From Taudactylus pleione (Eukaryota > Chordata > Amphibia > Anura > Myobatrachidae): a DNA stretch of 64,000 bases. Every line of letters starts with the position of its first letter. The stretch's first letter is position 1. Position numbers and translations under genes: made by a program. Below, one piece after another: positions 41,389 through 52,517 of this stretch. The stretch spans positions 749,001 through 813,000 of the forward strand of contig JAUIMM010000688.1 in assembly GCA_031769625.1 (NCBI GenBank), given 5' to 3'. Under the pieces are notes generated by a model that was not told the DNA's origin, ran no database searches, and worked only from the letters and a program-made list of their open reading frames with translations.

Positions 41389-42376
41389 GGTCCAGGGGGT
41401 TTTCCAGCTCTGTGGTGCGTAGCATGTTACGAGCTCGGAAGCCGTCTTCCGCGAGGATATACCATCGCGTGTGGCATACATTCTTCCAGTGGTGTCGACC
41501 GAGAGGTTATGCACCGCAGGAATTTCGTCTGTCTAGGATACTCGCCTTCCTACAAGCAGGACTAGATCATGGGCTTCTCCTAGCTTCTTTGAAGGTACAG
41601 GTTTCGGCCCTGTCTGTCTGGTTTCACCGTAGGATTGCTACAATCCCGGATGTACGCACCTTTATGCAAGGTGTTCTCCGCATTCAGCCACCCTTTGTTC
41701 CACCTGTGGCGCCTTGGGATTTGGCTGTGGTCCTGAGGGCTCTCCATGGACCGCCGTTTGAACCACTGGGCTCAGTGGATCTTAAATGGCTATTGCTTCG
41801 GCCAGACGTGTTTCTGATTTAGGGGCTCTTTCTTGTAAACCCCCTTTCTTGGTTTTTCATGGGAACAGGGCAGTGCTCCGCACTCGGCCCGAGTTTCTTC
41901 CCAAAGTTGTTTCCCAGTTTCATGTTAACAAGGAAATCGTTGTTCCGGCCTTTAACTCACTTGATCTGTCAGTGGGTGAGGCCTCTTTGGATGTCGTGCG
42001 GGCCTTAAGGACTTATGTTGACCGCACTTCTTCGTTTAGGAAGTCGGACGCCTTGTTTGTCCTCTATGGCTTCCGTAAAAAGGGTTGGCCTGCTTCAAAG
42101 CAAACTTTGGCAGCCTGGATGCGTATGACTATTTCTGAAGCTTATCTTCGTGAAGGCCTGCCGGTTCCTCCTTCTGTGAAGGCTCATTCCACTAGGTCTG
42201 TGGGTCCTTCGTGGGCAGCTCGATGTGGTGCCTCTGCAGTCCAGATCTGCAAGGCTGCTACGTGGTCCTCTGTCCATACCTTCGTGAGCTATTACAGGTT
42301 TGACACCTTCACCTCTCAGGATGCTTCCTTCGGGCGGCGGATTCTCCTTTCTGCACAGGAGCGTCCCCACCCTTAA
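41360..42376 (+). pseudogene. DIRS tyrosine recombinase (one frameshift)
   Basis: The gene overlaps the end of the RT ORF in another frame, as usual in DIRS. 41400-about 41790 encodes the N-terminal core-binding half (KPSSARIYHRVWHTFFQWC, SRILAFLQAGLDHGLLLASL). The frame shifts near 41790 and continues as ASARRVSDLGALSC with the first catalytic Arg. HSTR (about 42184) gives the H-x-x-R pair and SYYRFDTF (about 42289) the nucleophilic Tyr. It would integrate the circular intermediate. All key residues are present; only the frameshift breaks it. Confidence 0.85.
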
Positions 42377-42397
42377 AGGATACTGCTTTGGGACATC

Positions 42398-42507
42398 CCC
42401 AAGGTATCCTGTGGATACCCTATGGACCCTGAAGTAGAAAATATGAGATATGGTAAGAACTTACCCTTGTTATCTCTATTTCTACGAAGTCCATAGGGTT
42501 CCACAGG
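42398..42507. other. DIRS internal complementary region
   Basis: The first part (CCAAGGTATCCTGTGGATAC...CCTGAAGTAGAAA) is the inverse of the left end at 38755. The second (GATATGGTAAGAACTTACCC...CCATAGGGTTCCACAGGA) is the inverse of the right end at 42778-42849. The two meet at AGAAA (about 42436), which therefore marks both element ends. Confidence 0.88.
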
Positions 42508-42849
42508 ACTCCCGCCCTGTTGCACCTGTGCTGCAGATGGGCTTTGCTGTGGTCACCGGTTTTTCCATCTCCCTCTGGTGAGAATGTGATTCTTGTGTGT
42601 GTCCAGATCTTTTTTCTCTCTCTTCCTTCTCCTCCTCCGGCCTATGGCTTGGTAACTAACTGAGGTGCCTTGGCTCAGGGGCGGGGTATAGGAGGGGGAC
42701 CCTAGTGCATCCTGGGAGGCTGAAAGCTTAACTCTATGGTGCCCGATGACTGACGTCACACCTATACCCCAAGGTATCCTGTGGAACCCTATGGACTTCG
42801 TAGAAATAGAGATAACAAGGGTAAGTTCTTACCATATCTCATATTTTCT

Positions 42850-43565
42850 TCCCAATATGCTACTTAAAGAAAATCAGTATAAAATGTTCCTGGGTAGAGA
42901 AGAGTGGAAAGTTGTTCCCTGTGACAGAACACCGGGATTGGAGCCCACATCTTACCCTATACCAGCTACAGTCCAGGATCTATTTGTACGCTATGATGGA
43001 GAGATCTGTGCTAAACCAGTTTCCTAATAGACTCGCCAATAGCTCCTTTGTTATCCTGATATGGGTCACAATTCTAACATAAATGGGCAATGTTAATTGG
43101 ACATTTTGGCTTCCTTTACCCGGGAACATTCACAGGGATGCTTCTTCATCTGCCAGACAGGGCAGAAGTCTATCCCAACAGCAAACAAAACTTATCAGAC
43201 CCATTTTGCGGGATAGAGGTTTTGGGATGTCTTTGTAGTCCCCCGTCCCCCTTTTGCACTTTTGGGTCCCGACAGGTCACGGGAAGCCATAACCTCTAAC
43301 CAGTCCTGCCTAGCCTTACATCATCCTTTTATGTACCTCCAGATTCCCATGGTCCAGGGGAAGTTGGGTACCTGTGGAGTCGCCCTTCACCATATTGGGT
43401 GTGGTAGACACTATGGTTCCGGGAGTTCCATTGTGTCAGCCCCGGCGTTCACGTTGCCTCGGGACTCCTTGCTGCTTTGGCTTCCTTTGGCTGTGTATAA
43501 TTGAACAATAGTACATTAATACTGGAAGAGGTATTAAGTCCCGAGGTTACCCCATTAGTGTTTTT
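42850..43565. other. Unannotated intergenic stretch
   Basis: No paired ends or coding signals recognised. Confidence 0.35.
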
Positions 43566-43743
43566 GGGGGAAATGTATCAAACCTTCTTAAGAGTGGAGA
43601 AGTGGGAGAATTTACCCATAGCAGCCAATCATCTTCTACCTACCATTTCTTAGAATGTAAATGATCAATGCTAGCAGGCGCTGATTGGTTTCTTTGGGTA
43701 ACATCTCCACTGCTACACTTATTAAATGGTTTGATACATTTCC
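43566..43743. mobile_element. MITE with GGGGGAAATGTATCAAACC termini
   Basis: Left GGGGGAAATGTATCAAACCT and right GGTTTGATACATTTCC, inner arms GCAGCCAATCA and GCGCTGATTGG. Related in layout to 29292-29433. Confidence 0.65.
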
Positions 43744-43873
43744 GAGATCTGCTGGAGGCTTACAGTTCTCAGTAGATGATCGATAATTATCAAAGTCTTT
43801 TGGACCATACTGCTAGCGGTTGGTACGTGGGGGAATATGCAAGTAATGTACCATAGATTAGGTGTGAGCTTGA

Positions 43874-44169
43874 GGCTGGGTACACACTAGACAATATGTC
43901 TGCTGGATTGGGCCGACATATCGGGCACATCGTCTAGTGTGTACCCACTATACGTGCCTCGCTGCTCGACATAGGGGTGATTCTGTCGGCCGTGCATGCA
44001 CGGACAATGGAGCGACCCAGCTGCCGATGCCGGCAAAGGCAGTGGTCGCGGTGAACAACATATGGGGCGGTCAGTCACCGGATCGTGCAGTGTGTACCGA
44101 CTGCCAAAAATATCGTTCATCGGCACCATCGGCCATCATATTGGGCGGTCGGCTAATGTGTACCTGGCT
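43874..44169. mobile_element. MITE with GCTGGGTACACAC termini
   Basis: Left GGCTGGGTACACACTAGACA and right AATGTGTACCTGGCT, target duplication TGA (43871-43873 and 44170-44172). Interior has a second inverted pair GGGTACACACTAG / CTAGTGTGTACCC (43879 and 43934). Same family as 31524 and 60011. Confidence 0.72.
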
Positions 44170-44172
44170 TGA

Positions 44173-45234
44173 GTGATCATCCTCTTTTGACTGACAACAT
44201 AACATTGCTATAACGTAAACGTTTACTAGACACATGGCGAAGAACTTATAGGGAAAGTGCCTCCTGCATTCTCCTCAATGAGAGCGGGGTCCCCAGTAGG
44301 CTTAACTGATAATGGCCGTGCTGGCTACGCGGCTCTTGTCCCACTAACACATGACAAATGCATGGAAATAGGCGCGGTCATTGAGGTATCACATACATCC
44401 AGTCATTAAGTGGTTAATAGCGGTATCCTATGCTTTCCTTTGTTTTATGCATTGTGTGTACTGTCAATAAATGCTTAAAACAATTTATCTCTAACCCCTT
44501 TTTTGTTGCTCTCTTCCTTGTATATACAGTAAGGTAATTCCATCACTCGGGTAATGACTACAGATGAGCGGTTCAGTTTTGCTGAAAGCCGAGCACTCCG
44601 GAAATTTGGGGTCCCGAGTTGAATTCATAATAGTACAGTACATGGATTTTCATATAATCATTTAAAAATACTATATTCCCAGCATTCAAAGTGAATGAAA
44701 CACTAGCTTCAATTTCAGCGGAACACCTCCTCATGCTCCACATTTAAATTAACCATGCCATTCTCTTTCCCAGCTCTTAGTGCTGCCCAGAAACCCTACT
44801 CCAGCAATGGTGATGGTAGCAGAGACACCTCCTGAGTTCTACATGGAAGGGGCAGTTATTGATTGTTGTCCCAGGTTGGACAATATAAAGTGGTGTCCCA
44901 ACATTGCTACCAAACGAGTTCAGGAAGTACTCCAATAGTGGAAGTTATTAGGAATATGGCAGCAGAAGAGTAACGTAAAAGGATATGTTGCAACGGTAAC
45001 TGAGCAACCGGACTTCTAGGTGTAACTATGCATGTGTAGCAGTGTTGTTTGCTGAACAATAGATTCACCTGTATTACTGTATTGTAATAGGCAGGAAGTT
45101 GGTAGAATTTTGGTCCAGTGGTCTGGTACAAAGGTTGTGGATAGATCCCCTTCCACAGATGTACCCTGACGTCATCAGCTACTGTCCAACGTCATTCTCT
45201 ACCATCGGCATGGACATAGAGGGAGTTTGGTATA
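44173..45234. other. Unannotated intergenic stretch
   Basis: Around 44567 GATGAGCGGTTCAGTTTTGC looks like a repeat edge, but no partner was found. Nothing else recognised. Confidence 0.3.
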
Positions 45235-45485
45235 CTGTAGTAGGGATGGGTTACGGGATGCCGGCAGTCAGAATCCTAACACCGGCATCCCAACCAGGTT
45301 ACAATGCCACCACCTAAAGGTAAGTACTCCTAACCTAACCCTCCCTGCACACTAAACCTATCCTCTCCCCCTTCCCAGCAGCCTAACCCTCCCCCTAACC
45401 CCAGTACTTAACTTCGGGATCCAGGCAGTTGGTATTCTGATAAGTGTTGGGATTCTGGCATCTGCATTCTGACCGCATTCCCTGT
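45235..45485. mobile_element. MITE with telomere-like core, copy 3
   Basis: Left GGGATGCCGGCAGTCAGAAT, core CCTAACCTAACCCTCCC and CCTAACCCTCCCCCTAACCC, right TCGGGATCCAGGCAGTTGG. Same design as 399 and 27361. Confidence 0.55.
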
Positions 45486-46559
45486 AATAAGCAGACAAAA
45501 GATACAATTTTTACTCACCGTAAAATCTCTTATTTGGAGTCTATCCGGCGGATACTTTGGGTTTTGTATAGTGAAATGTGGAGTCAGGCACTAATTAAGG
45601 CTGGCTCCCACCCTCTATATAACCCCTTCCCTTCCACTAGAAACTCAGTCTATGTTTAACAAGGCCGGAAAAAGACCCAAACAACCAAAAAGGGAGATAT
45701 CAGGGGGGGGGGGGGGCGCGTGGCCTAAACTCCTATGGGACTAGACGTGCTTTCCCTCAGCTCCGGGGGCCTGCAGCTTCAAGCAGCTAATTAGAGGAGC
45801 TTTCTCCTCCACCTTACACCCTGCGAGGGCTTCCTTCCCTCCTCCCTACCTCACCCATCTTTCCGGTGAGACCTCTGTGTCTGAAGGCGGCTCCGGTGGG
45901 GAGATCAAGAGACCCGGGGCCTACACATTACAGGAAGCCGCGGGCTGGAGTGCGGGACCGTTAGTCGCGGCGTCACGCGGAGGTGCCTGCGCGTTCGCCG
46001 GATGCCACCCAGGGCTTAAAAGCACTGGCTACTGCTCTCCCAGTGCCAACTTACCGGTAGGACCCTTCTGTTGTTGTAGCTGACGGCTGCAGGAGATCAG
46101 TGGTCCCGTTTTCACGCCACTCCCGTTCGGCCGCCATCTTGGTTGGGAGACAGGGTCCTTATAAATCAGAGCTCTCTATTGCAAAAAGGCTGGGGTTTGA
46201 TGCACAGCAACACTGTCCCAATAGCTTAGGGGCTACCTAGCTTGACCTCAGAAACCTTGGGATACACTCTCTCAATCCTGGGTGTGAATCCCAGCTGTAG
46301 CTCTTTACCCTTTACAGTCAAAGTGCTTATGATCACCTGAGGAAGTCCTCTTTCACTATATTATGTTAGTATAGTGCTGGCTCTGCAGAAACCCGTCCTG
46401 GGAGTTATAAAGCCGTCTCGCAGCATGCTTCCCTTCTAGGGATGAAGACACCCTCACCCATGCAGTAACCTTCCGAGACTGTCTATCACATCACTACCAG
46501 GAGCCAATAATCTATAGCTCGTTTCTTTAGCATTTACTATTGATATATTCTGAAGTATA

Positions 46560-47473
46560 ATGCCGTCTAAACATGGTGGGAAGCTACAGCGACTACCATC
46601 GCCTGTGCAATTTCCTAACTCATCCTCGAATAAACAGAAATCATCCGCGCCTGTTTCACTGAAGTCCTCCCTGACCCCAGTCGCTACTCTCTCTAAGGGA
46701 CTTACTACACCGGCTGACTTGGGTCTGGACTTAGATACCTCGGCTCCTCTAACTACCCAGTCGATTTTCCAAATGTTTGCAGCATTCTGCACGGATATTC
46801 TAGCTGGAGTAGAGTCCTCAGTACAATCACTCAAATCAGAGATTGTGAGTTTGAGCGGCCGCACAGATCATTTAGAGGGAAAGATGAGTGAACTAGTCTC
46901 CTCACATAATGACCTGCTAACTGCTCATTCCGAACTGCAAACTGAAGTGTCAAATATCCGCGATAAAATGGCTGACCTAGAGGACAGATCGAGATGGAAG
47001 AACGTCAAAATACAAGGTATCCCTGATTCAGTCGCTCCCACAGAATTACAAGAATACGTGACCAAATTATTCCAAAAACTCCTACCCTCGGCCTCTGTAC
47101 AAGATTTACTCATAGTTAGAGTGCATCGTCTACCTAAGCCAAGAGTGAGTACCAACAAATGTATCCTCTGATGAGGATACATTTCTTTCACATCAAAGAG
47201 CTTATCCTGAAAGCTGTCAGTCAAGCAGAAGGATCAGACACTCTGGGAGGCCTACAGATATTTCCAGACCTATCGGCACACACATTGACCAAGAGACGTT
47301 CATTTCATGCAATCACGGCAGCACTTCGGGATTCTGAGATACCCTACTGTTGGGGATTCCCGGTTAAGCTGTTAGTACACTACGAATCCTCTAGTATTAA
47401 ACTACTAGCGGAATGGGACATTCCCGTGACCATAGGCACATCTAGATCTTCAAGGAACACTGTTCCCGATTGA
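46560..47473 (+). pseudogene. L1-type ORF1 (one frameshift)
   Basis: Frame 46560-47171 encodes a serine-rich N-terminus, then a coiled coil with heptad spacing (VQSLKSEIVSLSGRTDHLEG, about residues 90-140), then LEDRSRWKNVKIQGIPDSV, the RRM start of L1 ORF1 proteins. The frame shifts near 47140, and 47159-47473 gives the C-terminal RNA-binding part (FHAITAALRDSEIPYCWGFP). In life it binds LINE RNA as a trimer. Confidence 0.78.
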
Positions 47474-48132
47474 TCTTATCCACGTGAGATTATGTGTATA
47501 TTTTCTTGAAGCCTTGATAGATACGGTTTCCCTGCTGAGATGAGTGTTTTTTCTAGGTCTGTGGATCTTTCCCTCATATATTTACACTATGTAGTTATAG
47601 TATTACATTTATTGTTTATATACAATGTTTTCGGAAAAAAAAAAAAAAAAAAATTTCAAGTAGCTATTATAATATAATTACTGTTTATATGTTTTTTTAT
47701 ATATAATAGTATATCTCTTCTTGTCTACAATACTCTATGAGGCTCCTAGTATGTAGGGATGATTCTTAAACCTATGAAATAGGATACCTCTAAATTAGTT
47801 GACTATTTGTACTTTAAGTTGTAGTGATTATTTTAAGATTTTATAAACTGGGGTTTTCTGAGTTTCATATAATTGATATTCTTCTCACCCAGTTTTGTAA
47901 AAAAAAATAAAAAATTCTAAGTAGCTGCATGGGTGAGTGGCTTTCATGCTAGGCCACTTTTCCCCGATGTTTTTTGGGCTAATTCAGTTAATTCCCTTTT
48001 AATGTATGTTTTCCTGAGTGTTTTTTTTGTTGTTTCTATCTCCTTTTTCCTTTCCTTTTTTATTAATCCCTAGGAATCGAGATATGCTGTCATATAAACT
48101 CTATACAACAGAGAGGCCTTTTCTAACCCCAA

Positions 48133-51100
48133 ATGGTTAAATTTTACTCATTAAATACCCATGGTCTCAATTCCCCTAATAAGAGACGTTTAGCACTGGC
48201 TACTTTTCATAGGGAAAAGGCGAAAGTGGTGACTCTTCAAGAGACACATTTTTCTTCATTGGCACCTTCGGTGATTAAAGATGCTAGATACCCAGTAACT
48301 TATTATGCTAACGGTCCTTTTAAGTGCAATGGAGTAGCTATTATGTTCCATTGCTCGTTACGATTCGAATTATCCTGTAAGATTGCAGATATCTGATATT
48401 AGTGGGAAAACTAGATGATAGAGAAATTACTTTAGTCTCCCTTTATGCTCCTAATACGAGACAAATTCCTTTTCTAAAAAAGATGTTAGAGGCCCTTCGT
48501 GGAGTCCAAAAGAGTAGTGTTATGATCATGTGCGACTTCAACCTAGTACCAGATATTAAAGTAGACAAGTCAAATGTAGGGGGTACCCCTAGAACTTACA
48601 CAGACTCATCCTCTACGCTGAGCAGTTTACTGAAAGAGTCTGATCTGTATGACGTGTGGCGAATTCACTCCCCAAGAGTGAGAGACTATACATATTTCTC
48701 ACATGTTCATAATTCATATTCTCGGATAGACCTGATTCTTTTAGACAAAAGGACTTTACAACACACTAGACAGTCCAAAATTGTCCCTGTTGTTTGGTCT
48801 GACCACGCAGCTGTGACCTGTTCATGGAATTGCGAGGTCTCTCCAATTTCCCCCTAGACAATGGAGATTCCCAGAATATCTGCTACACACACCCGAAGCA
48901 GCCACTCCTCTATTGGACGCTTTCTCAGCATATAAGGCTACTAACTCCCCAGAGGACACATCTATAACTATTTACTGGTGTGCTCTAAAGGCAGTCCTTA
49001 GAGGAGTCGCTATTCAGACGGGTTCTAGACTCCGTAAGGAATACCTACAACAATAAACTGACTTGGAAACCCGCCTGACACAAGTAGACTCCTTAAATTG
49101 AGCTCGCCCATCGCGTCTCCTTAAAAGAGAGTTGGTGTCCATTGGAAGCCAACTTCAAAAATTGTTTATGGAACGTATGAAAAGCACCTTGTCTAAATTA
49201 CAATAGAAATTTTAAACATTAGGTAACAAAGCGGGCAAATTCTTAGCGCGTAAATTACGCTTATGCCAAACGAGAAATAGAATTAAAAGTATCACTACGC
49301 CAGATGGACAGAGATTGCTTAATCCCTCGTCCATTGCTGAGGCTTTTGCTAAGTATTATGAAAAACTGTATAATTTACATAACGATTCTAACACTCCTCA
49401 ACCCACCCACAACCTTATTTCCTTGTTTTTAGAAAAATTACATCTACCCAAATTGAAGGCAGACGAACTGGAGTCACTAAATACACCTTGGTCAGAGAGT
49501 GAGATTGTTGATGTTATTAAGCCCCTCCCTCTGGGTAAATCACCCGGCCCGGATGGATTTTCCAACTCCTTTTATAAACATTTTTTACTTGAGGTTGCCC
49601 CTATTCTCACTTCGCTTTATAACTCAGCCACTAAACAAGGATCCTTTCCAACTGAGATGTTGGAAGCACGGATCATTACTATCCCTAAGCCTGGGAAAGA
49701 TCCCTCTTTCTGTCAAAATTACAGACCAATTGCCCTGCTTAACTCTGATGTGAAGATTTTTTCTAAAATAATTGCCAATCGCCTTTCCCCACTGGTCCCG
49801 CAGCTTATACATCCTGACCAGGTGGGTTTTGTTAGGGGCCGCCAAGCCTCGGACAATACCCGTAGGGTCTTTAATCTAGCTGAATTGTTAGTTAAAAGAA
49901 AACGGGAAGCGCTTCTGCTTTCTTTGGATGCCGAAAAGGCATTTGATCGCCTACATTGGGGATTTCTTACATCTACCCTAACTAAATTCGGATTTCAGGG
50001 AGCAATACTCTCGTCAATAACTGCTCTATATAGTAACCTGACTGCCAAAGTCTCGAGCAATGGTTTTTTATCATCTCCATTTGTTATTTCAAACAGGGTT
50101 GCCCCCTCTCACCTTTGATGTATGTGTTAGCAATAGAGACATTTGCCACTTCTATTCGAGCCATGCCAGGTTTCCCGGGAATCACTGTAGCTTCCACGTC
50201 ACACAAATTATGTTTATTTGCAGACGACGTTTTATTATTTATTACCAGCCCAGAGACTTCTTTGCTGGTTTTACATGAGGTTATAGATAAATACAGCAGG
50301 GCAGCTCTATATAAATTAAATACTACCAAGACTGAGGCATTACCTTTCCATATATCCAATAGGATGCTTGCACATCTTCAAATTGAGTATAAATATCAGT
50401 GGAAGAAAGAATCCATTTTATACCTTGGTATACATATTCCAAATAATGTTACTAATATTGTTGGGATTCATTTTTCTCCTATTATATTACATGTTGCGGA
50501 TCTTCTTAAAAATTGGTTGAGTTTTGAAGTCTCCTGGCTGGGTAGATTGGCAGCTTTCAAAATGATGGTTCTACCCAAGCTAATGTATCTGTTCCGCACA
50601 ATTCCCTATTTGATACCACAGCGCTTTATAGCTCAAGCACATAGACTTATTTTGCAGTATATATGGAAGGGTAAAAAGCCACAAATTACCTACAGCTGAT
50701 TAACGCGTCATAGAAGCCGAGGCGGCTTAGAGGTCCCTGACCTCTTGGCATATCACCATGCATGTTTAGTAGCCCAGATCAGTGACTGGGCTTTGCCTGT
50801 CGGCTCAAAGCCTTGGGTCGATTTGGAAAGATCTCTGTTCGCGCATTTCCCCTTAACAGAACTGATTTAGACCCCTTCCGCCCATCTTCACCAGACTCCC
50901 CTAAAACGATACTGGATTCTCTTGCCGCATGGGACTCTATTATAGGTGTCTCTCGATGTATGATTCTACCAACCCTTAATATCTCTCTCTTGGCCATTTC
51001 TCGTTTAATTCCAGACTTGCGTATTTCAAATTGGCGCTCCAGAGGTATAAATACAATGGCCGAAGTATTGAGTAATAATTCTATATGGCCCTCCCAATCA

Positions 51101-51529
51101 AAATGTTGTTGGCGGAACTGTTCGGACTCGGAGCAGGGAGATATCTTTCATGTATTTTGGAACTGTCCAATCATCCGTGGCCTATGGCATGAAGTATTTA
51201 TTTTAGCATATAAAGTTCTAAATGCCCAGGTTCAGGAGTCACCTTCTATAGCCCTTTTTCATATATATCCTCCAGAGCTGTCCAACCCTGATAAATACAT
51301 TTTAGGTCATATATTGATTGCAACAAGAGCAGCTATAGCACAAAATTGGAAGAGTCCGTTCCCACCATCTTTACAAAACATTTTAGGTAAAATTCACTAT
51401 GCTTTCCAAATGGAAACCTTAGGTATCCCATACTCCTCAGCGGCCTCCTCCCCCATGGTAAAATGGCTCAAATGGCAGGAGTTTGTCACAAAGGGAGAAG
51501 GAGCTACGCTGCTTCTGGATGCTAACTGA
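48133..51529 (+). pseudogene. L1-type ORF2: endonuclease and reverse transcriptase, broken
   Basis: 48133-48396 is the start of an apurinic-type endonuclease (SLNTHGLNSPNKRR, LQETHF with the catalytic Glu). 48402-48857 continues with YAPN, MIMCDFNLVPD, YSRIDLILL and WSDHAAV (catalytic Asp-His). A gap with several stops follows (48858-49314). 49315-50118 holds LGKSPGPDGFSNSFYKHF, NYRPIALLNSDVKIFSKIIA and LSLDAEKAFDRLHW. 50115-50699 holds LCLFADDVLLFI (the FADD active site). 50813-51529 has a C-terminal C-x-x-x-C...H-x4-C knuckle (CCWRNCSDSE...HVFWNC). Five segments in at least three frames show long decay. Confidence 0.88.
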
Positions 51530-52517
51530 ACTCTATGCACGAGCTGGTTTTTATGTAAATTTTTATTTTTTTCATTTTTATGCTGTGTGTGTTAATATTA
51601 TTCTTCTACTGAGTAAAGTGTTGATAACAGGGGCTTAATGCCTAAGTACCTCACTGCCTTACTGCCCATCTTATTATTATTATGTTATTTTATAATTTGT
51701 CTGCGATGTCTAATTATGTTTTTATATGAGGTATTATGGATATGTTAAAGTTTTTTCTTTTTCAAATATATTGTAACCAAGATGTCTATTATATTGACAG
51801 TATTGACTGATTCCTCCTCCCATCCCTATGTTTGTTTTTGTTTTGTGTATTTTTTTTCTGTATCCCTCCCTTTCCATATTGTTAATGGAACTAAACTTTA
51901 ATAAAAATTATTGATGATAAAAAACAAAAAGGCAGATATCCCAGCATCCCCCAAATGGACTACAAGGAAGAAATTTTATGGTGAGTAAAAATCGTATTTC
52001 CTTATTCATCCAACGGTGGGATGCCATTACCTCTGGGAACTACCCAGGCTCGGACTGGGCTGCCGGGGATTCTGGGAGATCCCTGGTGGGCCCCGGTGAT
52101 TTATAACCACACCATCTATTGCGGGAGGGCGAGACCTAGCCCCTGTAACCTGCGCTGTTATTTACACATGCGGGTGGTGTGCGGTGGGAGGTTAGCATCG
52201 GGAGGTGTGCGGCGTACGGAAGGTTTCTTCTAGCACCAGTCACCAGTGATTCCTTCTTGTGATTGCCCCCCACCAACAAAATTGATTATGCGATTATATT
52301 TTACAGTTGTATTAATTATATACCATTGGACCAACTGCGTGCCAACTTGTGATTAATAAATTGCCATACTTTCCATTTCTAAAACAGCAAATAGACAAAT
52401 TTAAAAGACATGTAGCAAAATTTCAAACTATTGAAAGCATACATAAGCCCATTACTAACAGTAATAAAGGCTTCTGAATAATGAAGATTGGATAAAAAAA
52501 CTTAGCTGTGCCATCTA

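Larger units (their letters stand above)
38755..42849 (+). mobile_element. DIRS-type retrotransposon with ITRs and internal complementary region
   Basis: The left inverted terminal repeat (about 38755-38925) and the right one (about 42657-42849) are inverse copies; blocks such as CAGGATACCTTGGGGTATAG and AGGATGCACTAGGGTCCC occur in both. Just after the recombinase gene an internal complementary region (about 42398-42507) is complementary first to the left outer end and then to the right outer end. This is the diagnostic layout for DIRS replication through a circular intermediate. Order of genes: short gag remnant, reverse transcriptase/RNase H/methylase-like ORF, tyrosine recombinase. At 4.1 kb it is shorter than usual, mainly because gag is reduced. 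Confidence 0.9.
45702..51925 (+). mobile_element. Full-length L1-type LINE, broken
   Basis: About 6.2 kb between matching 15-bp target duplications (AAAAAGGGAGATATC at 45687-45701 and AAAAAGGCAGATATC at 51926-51940, one difference). It starts with a G run and a GC-rich 5' UTR of about 860 bp, followed by ORF1, a 660-bp spacer, ORF2 and an A-rich 3' tail (AATAAAAATTATTGATGAT). Target-primed insertion into the DIRS-like remnant explains the structure. Several stops and frameshifts make it inactive. Confidence 0.88.
45504..51997. mobile_element. DIRS-like terminal remnant split by a LINE
   Basis: ATTTTTACTCACCGTAAAAT (45507) at left pairs with ATTTTATGGTGAGTAAAAAT (51972) at right; TTTGGAGTCTAT pairs with ATGGACTACAAG. 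Between them only about 240 bp belong to this element; the rest is the LINE. The termini look like those of another DIRS family, reduced to its ends. Confidence 0.45.

Noticed and set aside
40464..41400. First 300 codons of the frame 40464-41822
   Set aside because: A shadow of the RT/RNase H/methylase ORF in another frame. Only its end, from about 41400, is real and belongs to the recombinase.
42904..43027. Frame with REEWKVVPCDRTP, considered as a KRAB-like exon
   Set aside because: It lacks the VYFS box and suitable splice sites, and lies downstream of gene 2 on the same strand.
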